From Pseudomonadota bacterium (lineage in GTDB: Bacteria > Pseudomonadota > Alphaproteobacteria > Rhizobiales > Xanthobacteraceae), in contig JAEZEU010000300.1 in assembly GCA_023432885.1 (NCBI GenBank), positions 1-7,467 on the forward strand: 7,467 nt of DNA, written 5' to 3'. The notes beneath the pieces are model-generated. The model was not told the origin of the DNA and did not search any database. It saw only the letters and a list, made by a program, of their open reading frames with translations. Shown here one piece after another: positions 1 through 5,835 of this stretch. Every line of letters begins with the position of its first letter. Within the stretch, counting starts at the first letter, position 1. Made by a program: the position numbers and the translations under genes.

Positions 1-1
1 T

Positions 2-385
2 CCGCGCGACTACATCGTAACGGGCCTCGCCGAGAACATGGCGGACACGGCGATCCCCTTCGCGCTGGTCGCCCACGAGGGCGAGCGGTTCCTCGGCACC
101 TCCTCCGTGATCGCCTCGGACCTGGAGCAGCGGCCGCAGCTCACGCCATGGGTCGCCGCCGTCTGGGTCGAGGAGGACGCGCGCAGGCACGGGATCGGCG
201 CCGCACTGGTGAACCGCGCCACGGACGATTGCTTCGCGCTCGGCGAGAAACACATCTATCTCTGCGCGCGGGCGCGCTTGGCGGGATTCTACCAACGGCT
301 CGGCTGGATCATCATCGAGCGTGGCGTGGGGCCGCACGAACTGGACGTGTTCTCTCGGGAAGCCCCGGGACCACGCGTCGGTTGA
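2..385 (+). CDS. GNAT-family N-acetyltransferase (5' partial)
   Basis: Likely transfers an acetyl group from acetyl-CoA to an amine; the substrate cannot be told from sequence. The reading frame is open from base 2, and the first internal ATG (38) falls inside what reads as continuous domain sequence, so the gene very probably starts upstream of the window; 127 residues are visible. The acetyl-CoA-binding motif A is clear: strand VAAVWVEEDAR followed by RRHGIGAALV, which fits the R/Q-x-x-G-x-G/A pyrophosphate loop. The C-terminal FYQRLGW matches the usual GNAT motif B, where a Tyr often acts as general acid. Segment order (an LGT strand, then PWVAAVWV, then the loop, then FYQRLGW) is normal for the fold. 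It converges on the DUF3307 gene with only 30 bp between stops, and no convincing terminator lies in that gap. Fold assignment is firm, substrate unknown. Confidence 0.88.
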   Translation, partial: PRDYIVTGLAENMADTAIPFALVAHEGERFLGTSSVIASDLEQRPQLTPWVAAVWVEEDARRHGIGAALVNRATDDCFALGEKHIYLCARARLAGFYQRLGWIIIERGVGPHELDVFSREAPGPRVG

Positions 386-415
386 AAAGCGCGAAATCCG
401 TCCTGCGCATCCAGG

Positions 416-817
416 TCAGTTCGAGGCCATGAAGATCGCCAGGCCAAACCCGGTGAGATGATGCAGCGCCTGGTCGACGCCGATCAGCGACCAGAACCAG
501 GGATGCTCCTGGTTGACGCCGCAATGCGAGGTGACCAAGCCCTTGGCCCGATCGATGGTGATGTGAATGGCGAAATCGATGAACGCGACGAACCAGAATT
601 TCGGCGCGACGATCAGGATCAGCAGCAACGCAACCGCAAGGTGCACGAGGCAATGCGCCAGCAGCGGCAACTCCCAACCCTTCTTCTGGTCCTTGCCGAT
701 CGCCATCCAGGAATTTTGCAGGAAGAAATCGGCCACGATGTGCTTGCCGGTGAGCAGCAGCATCCATCCGACCAGCGCGCCGACCGGAACCGTGGAAGAC
801 ATGGCAGGGAGCAACAA
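416..817 (-). CDS. DUF3307 family small membrane protein
   Basis: An integral inner-membrane protein of about 133 residues resembling the DUF3307 family, whose biochemical role is not established. Hydrophobic segments lie near residues 10-28, 51-71, 74-88 and 108-131. Conserved-looking polar and histidine positions sit in or beside them: GKHIVADFFLQ (24-34), AHCLVH (54-59), HITIDRAKG (85-93) and DQALHHL (115-121). The start is uncertain. A TTG at 817 has an AGAGG Shine-Dalgarno (complement of 826-830) 8 nt upstream; the first ATG, at 802, would give 128 residues but has no good ribosome site. TTG is preferred here on that basis. It is transcribed divergently from the TAXI gene across 355 bp. 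Family call is fairly sure; function unknown. Confidence 0.85.
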   Translation of the reverse strand: MLLPAMSSTVPVGALVGWMLLLTGKHIVADFFLQNSWMAIGKDQKKGWELPLLAHCLVHLAVALLLILIVAPKFWFVAFIDFAIHITIDRAKGLVTSHCGVNQEHPWFWSLIGVDQALHHLTGFGLAIFMASN

Positions 818-891
818 AGCTGACGCCTCTATTGACTGTACGTAAGAGAACGAATCTGGAGTTCAGGCAGCCAGCTCGGTTTCTTGTCTTA

Positions 892-907
892 CCGGGACGT
901 TTCCCGG
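892..907. repeat. 16-bp interrupted palindrome CCGGGA-N4-TCCCGG
   Basis: Perfect 6-bp arms (892-897 and 902-907) around a 4-bp spacer cgtt, in the divergent intergenic region about 75 bp upstream of the DUF3307 start. No T-run follows on either strand, so it does not look like a terminator. The dyad geometry would suit a dimeric regulator's operator, but no regulator gene is nearby and the assignment is inference. A TTGTCT at 884-889 could serve as a -35 box, but no good -10 box follows it. Confidence 0.4.
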
Positions 908-1007
908 CGATTGGCGCATTTATGACAAATCCCGGCTGGCTTTGCACCTCTAACCGCGGCAAAAAATCCGCCAGTGTGACCTTCCGGCGATACGGCTCCG
1001 GACAATG

Positions 1008-1090
1008 ACGGTAAGGTTACCGTTGGGCCGGATTTGCAAACCGGCCTGCCAACGGTATCATTTCCTCTCTGGAAATTACCGTTCTTTTTT
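1008..1090 (+). promoter_or_regulatory. Attenuator-like leader with four mutually pairing segments
   Basis: Four segments can form exclusive hairpins. Segment 1 is ACGGTAA (1008-1014), segment 2 TTACCGTT (1017-1024), segment 3 AACGGTA (1051-1057) and segment 4 TACCGTT (1077-1083). Pairing 1:2 gives a 6-bp stem with loop AGGT. Pairing 2:3 gives a long hairpin: TACCGTTGG (1018-1026) with CCAACGGTA (1049-1057), then GCCGG (1027-1031) with CCGGC (1041-1045), a 3-nt bulge and a 9-nt loop. Pairing 3:4 gives a 13-bp terminator-type stem followed by CTTTTTT. Segment 3 cannot be in both 2:3 and 3:4, so the arrangement is that of an antiterminator and terminator. It lies 82 bp upstream of the TAXI gene ATG and in the same orientation. 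The complementarity is seen directly; regulation of the downstream gene is inferred. No known riboswitch class is recognised. Confidence 0.6.
1051..1090 (+). terminator. Intrinsic terminator in the leader of the TAXI gene
   Basis: AACGGTA (1051-1057) pairs with TACCGTT (1077-1083). After a 2-nt bulge (1058-1059), ATTTCC (1060-1065) pairs with GGAAAT (1071-1076) around a TCTCT loop. The 13-bp stem is followed at once by C and six T residues (1084-1090). This is good Rho-independent terminator geometry on the + strand. It ends 82 bp before the ATG of the next gene, with no obvious complete gene upstream in the same orientation. It may therefore act as an attenuator, or as the 3' end of a small RNA transcribed from within 818-1050. 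The loop sequence CTCTCT (1065-1070) is also complementary to AGAGAG (1091-1096), just past the T-run. Confidence 0.65.
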
Positions 1091-1172
1091 AGAGAGTTAG
1101 GTTTTCTCCGGCGCCGACAACCTGCAGAGGTGAGGCTGCGCCACGGCCCAGGTTTAAGCCAGGTCTCAATCC

Positions 1173-2594
1173 ATGAGCGTCGAAGCTCCAATCCCGCCAG
1201 TTGGAAAGCGCGAGCGAACGCGGATCATCAAGAGCAATCGCGTCCAGATATTCCTGTTTGTCGTCCTGACGCTGGTGCTGACGGGCGCCGCGGTCTGGGG
1301 CGCCCGGGTCTGGCTGAAAAACTCCGAGACGTTGGTATTCGCGGTGGGCGATCCTGCCGGTCCCGAGGCGCGTTTCGCCGAACGGCTCGCCGTGATGCTG
1401 AAGAACAATTTCTCGCGGTTCAAGGTGAAGATCGTCACCAACGCCGACAACGCCAAGGCGCTGGCCCAGTTCGATCGGCGCGAGGCGGATCTCGCCGTGC
1501 TGCGCACCGACGCCAAGGTGCCTTCGCGGGCGCGCGCCGTCGCCGTGCTCGACCATGACCTCGTCCTCGTGTTCAGCCCCAGCGGCAAGAAGATCAGGTC
1601 ACTCGCCGACCTCAAGAAGAAGAAGATCGCCATCATTGCCGAGAACGATAGCGGCGCCGCTTTCATCCGCAGCATCCTCGAATTGTCCGATGCTTCCGCG
1701 ACAACCCCGCTGGTGCAGGTCGTTTCCCCCGGAACGCCCGTCGACAAGTTGTTCACGGCGGGCGTCGCCGCGGTCGTCACCATCGCGCCGGCCTCGAAGA
1801 TCGTGAAAGACAAGAGTTACGAGCAGTATGCGAAGCGCGGCGGGCTCACGCTGAACGCAATCGAGGCTTCAACACTGCTGACCCGGAAATACCCGGCGCT
1901 GTCGGAGGAAACGATTGCGGCGGGCACGCTGTCCTCCTCGCCGGCGATACCGGAGGAGGACGTCGACACGGTCGGATTGCAATGGCTGCTGGTCGCACAG
2001 TCCCGGATGCCGAACTCGACCGTCGGCGAACTCGCTCGCCTCGTCTACGAGAACAAGGCCGAGCTCGCGCTCCAGAACGGTTTTGCCTCCCGGATCGAGC
2101 CGGCTAGTACAGAAAAGGATGCCTTCATCCTGGCCCATCCGGGCGCTGCCGAGTACATCAACGACGACATCAAGTCGTTCGTCGAGCGCTACAGCGACCT
2201 GATGTATTTCGCCGCCGCGATGCTCGGCATCATCGGCTCGATCTGTGCCGCGCTCTACGCCAAGGTGACGCGCGTCGCGCCGGAAAGAGCGAGCGAGCTC
2301 GCGACCCGGCTGCTGGACATCGGCGAGGACGTGCAGGACACCACCTGCATCGACGATCTCGACGCCCTGCAAGACGAGCTTGAAAAGATATTGCGCGGCG
2401 TGGTGATAGGACTGCGTGACGGCACGATCAGCAGCGACGGGCTCGAGACCTTCAAGCTCGGCTACCAGTTCGTTCGCGACGAGATCGCCATGCGGCGCGA
2501 AGCGCTTCAGCGCCAGCCGCAGGGGGCTCCCTCCGCCCCTGCCCCACCCAATGAGGACAATGTGGTGGTGGTGAAGACGGCGCAGAGCGCCTGA
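1173..2594 (+). CDS. TAXI-family TRAP transporter solute-binding protein, anchored at both ends
   Basis: A probable extracytoplasmic binding protein of the TAXI group, which delivers small organic solutes to tripartite TRAP permeases; the ligand is unknown. Residues 1-23 are short, basic and cytoplasmic-like (KRERTRIIKSNR), followed by a membrane anchor at about 24-48. The binding lobes run from about 52 to 340 (AVGDPAG near 57-63, DLAVLRTDA near 106-114, IRSLADLKKKKIAII near 141-155), with AHPGAAEYI (321-329) matching the terminal His-Pro-Gly-Ala motif common in this family. A second membrane helix (about 343-364) and a 109-residue, probably cytoplasmic tail ending in a Pro/Ala-rich stretch follow. 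At 473 residues it is well longer than typical secreted TAXI proteins (roughly 320-350). The ATG has only a weak ribosome site (AGG, 9 nt upstream). No TRAP permease gene is in the window. Expression may be controlled by the leader at 1008-1090. Confidence 0.85.
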   Translation: MSVEAPIPPVGKRERTRIIKSNRVQIFLFVVLTLVLTGAAVWGARVWLKNSETLVFAVGDPAGPEARFAERLAVMLKNNFSRFKVKIVTNADNAKALAQFDRREADLAVLRTDAKVPSRARAVAVLDHDLVLVFSPSGKKIRSLADLKKKKIAIIAENDSGAAFIRSILELSDASATTPLVQVVSPGTPVDKLFTAGVAAVVTIAPASKIVKDKSYEQYAKRGGLTLNAIEASTLLTRKYPALSEETIAAGTLSSSPAIPEEDVDTVGLQWLLVAQSRMPNSTVGELARLVYENKAELALQNGFASRIEPASTEKDAFILAHPGAAEYINDDIKSFVERYSDLMYFAAAMLGIIGSICAALYAKVTRVAPERASELATRLLDIGEDVQDTTCIDDLDALQDELEKILRGVVIGLRDGTISSDGLETFKLGYQFVRDEIAMRREALQRQPQGAPSAPAPPNEDNVVVVKTAQSA

Positions 2595-2643
2595 GGCGAA
2601 GCGCGCGATCCGCAACACCCTTGGGGCACCGGCGCCAAATGAA

Positions 2644-2667
2644 AAGCCCCGGACCATGCCGGGGCTT
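2644..2667 (+). terminator. Intrinsic terminator after the TAXI gene
   Basis: A perfect 9-bp stem, AAGCCCCGG (2644-2652) with CCGGGGCTT (2659-2667), around a 6-nt loop, 49 bp past the TAXI stop codon. The downstream T-run is short, but the A-tract before the stem and the GC-rich core are the form commonly seen in this bacterial group. A smaller hairpin, AGTGC-AA-GCACT (2679-2690), followed by TTCATTTT lies just beyond and might assist. The rest of 2595-2927 holds no gene I can support; an 11-bp odd palindrome AGCAA-A-TTGCT is at 2826-2836. Confidence 0.7.
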
Positions 2668-2927
2668 GAAGTTCTTCGAGTGCAAGCACTTTCATTTTCG
2701 ACGACGCCCTCAAGGTGATCAATGCGCGGCCACTGAAACGTGTGGAACTTGCAGGTACAAGGCCCAGGCCGCCCTCAAGGGTAGAAAGTGGCCATTTGGC
2801 GCTTGAATTGTGGTTTCATGGCCATAGCAAATTGCTGATACCGTGCCTTGGACCGCAGCTGAATACCGGTACGGTGCATGTCAACCGGCGATCCAGACCG
2901 GGGCCTCCCGAGATCGAGCGAATCTGC

Positions 2928-3824
2928 CTATTCCGCGGCGACGCCCGTACTGGGGGCAGCCACCCGCCCCCGGATTTCCGCGATCTTGCGCTTGAGCGCC
3001 TTCTGCCGCGGGTCCGGCATGGCTGCCGCCCGCGCCTCCGCCATCGCGCCGGCGAGATCAGGCAGCGCCAGCGTGCCGTCGAAAGTCGGCTTGGCCAGGC
3101 CGTCGATGATGGCGTGCCAGTCGGCCAGGCCATAGCGATACGTGTCGCCATAGCCTTGCACCATGGTGGCACTGTCGATGACCGCAGGGGCGGCCGCCGG
3201 CTGCCTGGTGAGCGCGCGGTCGATCATGTGCAGCCAGCGTTCGACCCATTGCCGCTCCCGCGAATAGCGGATCGAGTAACGGCGCCAGCGCCGGAGCGAA
3301 GCCTCGATCTTCAGCCGACGGATGCTGAAGCGGCTCGCCGTGCTGAAACGGATCTTGACGCGCTTGTGCACCCAGCCAAGCCAGTTGAGCAAGTCGAGGA
3401 GGGGCTCGGCGACAACGGCCGGCAGCGTCTCCACTATTTCGTCGAGCCGCAATTTCCTGACGTCGTCGGCACGCGGCGTGTCCGGATAGGCCTCCAGTTC
3501 CAGCAGTTTCAGCTGCGCGATCCGGATCGCGTCCTCATAGCTCATGCGCATCGCCATCAGGCGGGCAATCTCGAGCAGCATGGCATCGTCGACGCCGGGC
3601 TTGCCGACGAAGCGCCTGAGCCGCTCGACATAGAGCTTCGCATAGCCCGTGCCCTGATATTCGATCAGAAGGTGGATGGCGTCGCTGGCGGCCGGCACCA
3701 CCGTCTCTGGCAACCCGGCAGGCAAATGGGGCATCGAGCCGTCCTGCTCGCCGATGATGTCGGCGAACAGGTAGCGAAGCGACTCGCGGACTTCCGAGAA
3801 TGCACCCATCGTGCCTGCGCTCAT
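2928..3824 (-). CDS. Stand-alone DUF6537 protein (C-terminal part of indolepyruvate oxidoreductase)
   Basis: A 298-residue protein whose motifs resemble the DUF6537 region found at the C-terminus of large bacterial indolepyruvate:ferredoxin oxidoreductases and of the ~500-aa beta-family subunits. Visible motifs are YQGTGYAKLYVERL (56-69), MSYEDAIRIAQLK (94-106), LRRWRRYSIRYSRE (177-190) and VQGYGDTYRYGL (222-233), the last matching the K-G-Y-G-D-T element of those enzymes. The catalytic parts are absent: no thiamine-diphosphate domain, no GGQGG-containing POR gamma domain and no Fe-S cysteine cluster. The ATG at 3824 overlaps the stop of the upstream CNB gene (ATGA, 3821-3824), so translation is probably coupled. 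The frame stays open further upstream, but that extension is a shadow of the CNB gene. No long hydrophobic segment is seen, so it is probably cytosolic. Enzyme activity on its own is unlikely; a binding or regulatory role with its partner is inference. Confidence 0.75.
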   Translation of the reverse strand: MSAGTMGAFSEVRESLRYLFADIIGEQDGSMPHLPAGLPETVVPAASDAIHLLIEYQGTGYAKLYVERLRRFVGKPGVDDAMLLEIARLMAMRMSYEDAIRIAQLKLLELEAYPDTPRADDVRKLRLDEIVETLPAVVAEPLLDLLNWLGWVHKRVKIRFSTASRFSIRRLKIEASLRRWRRYSIRYSRERQWVERWLHMIDRALTRQPAAAPAVIDSATMVQGYGDTYRYGLADWHAIIDGLAKPTFDGTLALPDLAGAMAEARAAAMPDPRQKALKRKIAEIRGRVAAPSTGVAAE

Positions 3825-4507
3825 GCGGGCCTGGCCGCCGCGGTCTGCTGCGCGAGCCGCTGCTCCAGATTGCCGATCGCGGCGGTCTGCTGCGCCAGCC
3901 GCTGCTCCAGTTTGCCGATATTGTCGAACAGCCGCGCGCTGGCAAGACGGAGGAAGTAGAAGCCGAAGGCCGGGTTCTGCACATAGAGCTCCTCGACCTT
4001 GCTGTAGCTGACGGAAAGGATTCGTCCGGCTTCGATGCATTCCAGCGTCTGAGTGCGCACGTTCGACGGCGAGAGCATGCCAAGCTCGCCGACGATGGCG
4101 CCGACCGGAAGCTCGATGCCGGATTCGACGAGGCGGAAGCGGCCGCTGACGATGTAGAGCATGTCCTCTGCCTTCTCGTCCTTGTAGAACAGGATTTGGC
4201 CGGCCGTGCAGCTGCGCTCGGTCATGAAGGGCTTCAGCCAGTCCATCGAGAGGTCGCTGTTGACCGATTTCCTGACGTCGCGGATCAGTTGCAGCATCTG
4301 GTGCAGGCGGTAGGCATTGAGCGCCAGCACCAGGGACTGCACACCGATAGTCAGGTAGTTGTGGGCCGGGATGGCGGTTCCGATCAGGACGAGATTGAGG
4401 AGGATGGCGAAGACGCGCAACGGAACCATGGTCTTCATCGTGGTCATGGAGAGCATGAAGACCGACGCAAACAGGGTGCCGTGTTGTGTCAGATGAGACA
4501 TATCCAT
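3821..4507 (-). CDS. Membrane-anchored cyclic nucleotide-binding domain protein with coiled-coil tail
   Basis: A 228-residue protein. Residues about 10-75 are hydrophobic and look like three short membrane segments (10-24, 28-46, 50-66). A cNMP-binding beta-roll follows at about 88-190. Its phosphate-binding cassette is recognisable: GEL (140-142) with the ribose-binding Glu141, then SPSNVRTQT with Arg151 at the phosphate-binding position, so cAMP or cGMP binding is plausible. No helix-turn-helix follows, which argues against a CRP-type DNA-binding regulator. Instead residues 197-224 form two 14-residue repeats with hydrophobic positions Ile197, Leu200, Leu204, Ile211, Leu214 and Leu218, a short coiled coil. 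Three membrane segments plus a CNB domain recalls the eukaryotic Popeye layout, by architecture only. The stop overlaps the next gene's ATG. The ATG at 4507 has a GGAAAG about 15 nt upstream, a poor spacing; ATG 4501 is an alternative start. Confidence 0.8.
   Translation of the reverse strand: MDMSHLTQHGTLFASVFMLSMTTMKTMVPLRVFAILLNLVLIGTAIPAHNYLTIGVQSLVLALNAYRLHQMLQLIRDVRKSVNSDLSMDWLKPFMTERSCTAGQILFYKDEKAEDMLYIVSGRFRLVESGIELPVGAIVGELGMLSPSNVRTQTLECIEAGRILSVSYSKVEELYVQNPAFGFYFLRLASARLFDNIGKLEQRLAQQTAAIGNLEQRLAQQTAAARPA
3840..3919 (-). repeat. 42-bp tandem repeat, two copies, in the coiled-coil coding region
   Basis: Copy 1 starts at 3840 and copy 2 at 3882. Over the aligned 38 bases (3840-3877 and 3882-3919) they differ at two positions. 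Each unit encodes 14 residues of the type LEQRLAQQTAAIGN, exactly two heptads, so adding or losing a unit would keep both reading frame and coiled-coil register. The near-identity at DNA level points to a recent duplication and a site where copy number could vary between strains. Confidence 0.9.
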
Positions 4508-4545
4508 GGGTGCCGACCAGTCTTTCCGAATGAACCGTTTTCGCC

Positions 4546-4574
4546 ATTTTAGCGCAGCCGTCCTCGCATCATAA
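4546..4574 (-). promoter_or_regulatory. Candidate sigma-70-type promoter for the CNB/DUF6537 operon
   Basis: On the minus strand, TTATGA (complement of 4569-4574) is separated by 17 bp from TAAAAT (complement of 4546-4551), which would start transcription roughly 30 nt before the ATG at 4507. The -10 box is good and the spacing is ideal, but the -35 box matches the consensus at only three of six positions, so this is a weak prediction. Confidence 0.25.
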
Positions 4575-4782
4575 GGCCGCCTGACGCCTTCGATATACGG
4601 AGAAAGGGCAAGGAATAGTCGGGAATTTCACAAGCCGGGACTAAATTTAGCCGGTCGCCCTCGACCCGCGCGCGTGCGTTTGAAGCGGCCTGTCGGCGAT
4701 TCGCGGCATCGCCCCTAAACCCTTCAAACCGCAGGACAAAGCTGCCCGGCATGGTTGACGGGAGAGGAAATCCGTCAGCAAG

Positions 4783-5002
4783 GTGCCGTTCTCGCAGAAA
4801 TGGCCGCCCGCCGAGGTCGACCTGCCCCGCGGCAAGAAGGTGCAGCTTGGCGAAGGCGCCTTCATCGCCACTACGCAGGTGTGAGGTTTTGGTGCTTGAC
4901 CTTGTCGACTTCCGCCTTTTGATGGCGCGCCATCCCGAACTTGGCCAGGCCATCGATGCCGCAGCCAGGCGGCGCACGCTGGAGCACGAACAAGGAGAAT
5001 GA
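4783..5002 (+). pseudogene. Decayed remnant of a cyclic nucleotide-binding domain gene
   Basis: Two adjacent stretches in different frames read like consecutive parts of a CNB domain. Frame one (4783-4884) carries AEVDLPRGKKVQLGEGAF, similar to the beta-strands just before the phosphate-binding cassette, then runs to a TGA at 4882. The next frame carries CEVLVLDLVDFRLLMARHPE and then LGQAIDAAARRR, very like the final strand and helix of CNB domains in bacterial cyclic-nucleotide-gated channels. The cassette itself (Gly-Glu to Arg, about 15-20 residues) is missing, and the frame changes across the gap. The second part ends at a TGA (5000-5002) in the start region of the crotonase gene, suggesting the intact ancestor was in an operon with it. 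Between 4508 and 4782 I see no gene, only a 10-bp palindrome CTAAATTTAG (4641-4650) and an inverted repeat TGACGG-N10-CCGTCA (4756-4777). The C-terminal match is stronger than the N-terminal one. Confidence 0.5.
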
Positions 5003-5004
5003 CG

Positions 5005-5787
5005 ATGCTGGACACCGAGGGCGCCAGCGCGCCGCTGCTGGACATTGCCGGCGCCCGCGCCACCATCCGCCTCAACCGGCCGAGACATCACAATCGCCTG
5101 GAGGCCGACGATCTCGGCGTGCTGCTCGATCTGTTCGACCAGGTCGAGGCCGATCCGGCGCTGCGCGTGCTGGTGCTGACCGGCACCGGCCGCACCTTCT
5201 CCTCCGGCTATGATCTCGGATCGGTCGCAGAGCGTGCAGTCAGCGCCACGGAACAGCAGAGCGCGGGCTCGGCCTTCGAGGCCGTGGCCGACCGCCTCGA
5301 AAATCTGGGCATGCCGACGATCTGCCGGCTCAACGGCGGCGTCTATGGCGGCTCCACCGATCTGGCTCTGGCCTGCGATTTCCGCATCGGCGTCGACACT
5401 GCCGAGATGTTCATGCCGGCGGCGCGGCTCGGCCTGCACTATTACAAGAGCGGCATTCAGCGCTATGTGTCCCGGCTCGGCGCCGACAATGCAAAGATGC
5501 TGTTCCTGACCGCGCAGAAGATCAGCGCGCCCGAAATGCTGCGGATCGGCTATCTCACGGCGATGGTGCCGGCCGCGGCGCTGGACGCGGAAGTCGACAG
5601 GATCGCCAACATCCTTGCCGGCAATGCACCGATGGCGATGGCCGGCATGAAGCGCGCCATCAACGAATTCGCCCGCGGCAAGCTCGACGAGGCCGCCGCC
5701 GACCAGCGCCATCGCGAAAGCATGCGCGGCGCCGAGATCAGGGAAGGCATCAGGGCACGAGCCGAGAAGCGGCCGCCGAAGTTTTGA
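5005..5787 (+). CDS. Enoyl-CoA hydratase/isomerase (crotonase) family protein lacking both catalytic glutamates
   Basis: A 260-residue protein of normal length for a crotonase-fold enzyme acting on acyl-CoA thioesters in the cytosol. The first oxyanion-hole segment is TFSSGYDL (64-71), and the second is NGGVYGGSTDLALACDFRI (110-128). In classical enoyl-CoA hydratase the two catalytic glutamates (Glu144 and Glu164 of the rat enzyme) lie in GGCEL and QPEILLG. Here the matching positions appear to be Asp119 and Ala139 (FMPAARLGL), so ordinary hydration is doubtful. The CoA-binding fold is kept, so another crotonase reaction, or a specialised one, is possible. Of two close ATGs (4999, 5005), the second is chosen because AAGGAG (4992-4997) is 7 nt from it but only 1 nt from the first. 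It converges on the nitroreductase gene. Confidence 0.88.
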   Translation: MLDTEGASAPLLDIAGARATIRLNRPRHHNRLEADDLGVLLDLFDQVEADPALRVLVLTGTGRTFSSGYDLGSVAERAVSATEQQSAGSAFEAVADRLENLGMPTICRLNGGVYGGSTDLALACDFRIGVDTAEMFMPAARLGLHYYKSGIQRYVSRLGADNAKMLFLTAQKISAPEMLRIGYLTAMVPAAALDAEVDRIANILAGNAPMAMAGMKRAINEFARGKLDEAAADQRHRESMRGAEIREGIRARAEKRPPKF

Positions 5788-5835
5788 TGGCCTTTCGGCC
5801 GTCATGGCCGAGCATCGCGCACATGAAATCGAGAA

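Noticed and set aside
312..962. 216-codon open frame on the - strand overlapping the DUF3307 gene
   Set aside because: Runs out of frame through DUF3307 and the intergenic region, with Arg-rich low-complexity composition and no motifs.
1024..1038. Possible sigma-54 promoter (TGGG...TTTGCA)
   Set aside because: The GG and GC elements are one base too close for the -24/-12 spacing, and the site lies inside the 2:3 hairpin, which explains the bases better.
2838..2880. ACCGT/ACGGT inverted repeat between the TAXI and DUF6537 genes
   Set aside because: Only 5 bp of pairing over a long loop and no T-run, so too weak to call a terminator or operator.
2715..3959. 414-codon open frame on the + strand
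   Set aside because: It lies antisense to the DUF6537 gene, has an Arg/His/Pro-rich composition typical of GC-rich shadow frames and matches no family; the minus strand has recognisable motifs.
3825..4547. N-terminal extension of the DUF6537 frame up to 4547 (539 codons)
   Set aside because: The extra 241 residues overlap the CNB gene in another frame and have shadow-like composition; the ATG at 3824 in the ATGA overlap is the better start.
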